From contig CANLFK010000139.1 in NCBI GenBank assembly GCA_947489925.1, forward strand, positions 1-5,586: DNA of 5,586 nucleotides. The letters run 5' to 3'. The notes beneath the pieces were generated by a model that saw only the letters and a list, made by a program, of their open reading frames with translations, did no database searches and was not told where the DNA came from. Positions 5,476 to 5,586 of this stretch are shown here, piece after piece. The translations under genes and the position numbers were made by a program. Each line of letters begins with the position of its first letter. Position 1 is the first letter of the stretch. Source of the DNA: Candidatus Caenarcanales bacterium. GTDB taxonomy: Bacteria > Cyanobacteriota > Vampirovibrionia > Caenarcaniphilales > Caenarcanaceae.

Positions 5476-5586
5476 AAGAAATATGGTGTTTTGTGTTGAT
5501 GGAATTTAATATTTCATTGAGTGCCTGCTTAAGTGAGTTAAAATTAATATATGCAGAAAACGGAATCCATAAATACTTGATAAACC

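Overview
The window is AT-rich bacterial DNA. It carries a tRNA gene without an encoded CCA end, a Tad/Flp-type pilus secretion block, an exported periplasmic-type protein and a decayed PIN-domain toxin-antitoxin-like pair. Together these suggest a low-GC, probably Gram-negative bacterium. The sequence alone does not fix the phylum: the Tad proteins are too widespread, and the flanking small proteins are orphans or broadly scattered families.

Layout from left to right. (1) About 1-241, +: the C-terminal end of an unrecognised membrane protein that enters from outside the window. (2) 250-365: a promoter-like sequence with a perfect TATAAT and an embedded 15-bp palindrome, followed by a tRNA-Arg(CCU). 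(3) 387-902, +: an orphan 171-residue protein whose ATG lies 21 nt after the tRNA and has no Shine-Dalgarno sequence. (4) 944-4295, -: tadA, tadB and tadC, packed with 4-6 nt gaps and transcribed in that order. (5) 4296-4453: a divergent intergenic region with a TATAAT box for the rightward gene. (6) 4454-5041, +: an exported, cysteine-containing protein of unknown function with a two-fold internal motif. (7) 5049-5475, -: a small antitoxin-like gene overlapping the 3' end of a PIN-domain (VapC-like) gene that has lost its N-terminal half in the visible frame.

The functional core is the Tad block. TadA (CpaF) is the cytoplasmic ATPase that drives assembly, and TadB and TadC are the paired T2SF-fold inner-membrane platform proteins. 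No pilin, prepilin peptidase, secretin, TadZ/CpaE or TadD gene is visible, so the rest of the machine must be encoded elsewhere. The genes on both sides (tRNA plus orphan; exported protein plus broken PIN pair) show no clear functional link to pilus assembly. I found no CRISPR array, insertion sequence or rRNA, and no convincing new multi-gene system. The most interesting leads are the orphan gene directly behind the tRNA, the unusual anticodon arm of that tRNA, and the PIN/antitoxin remnant.
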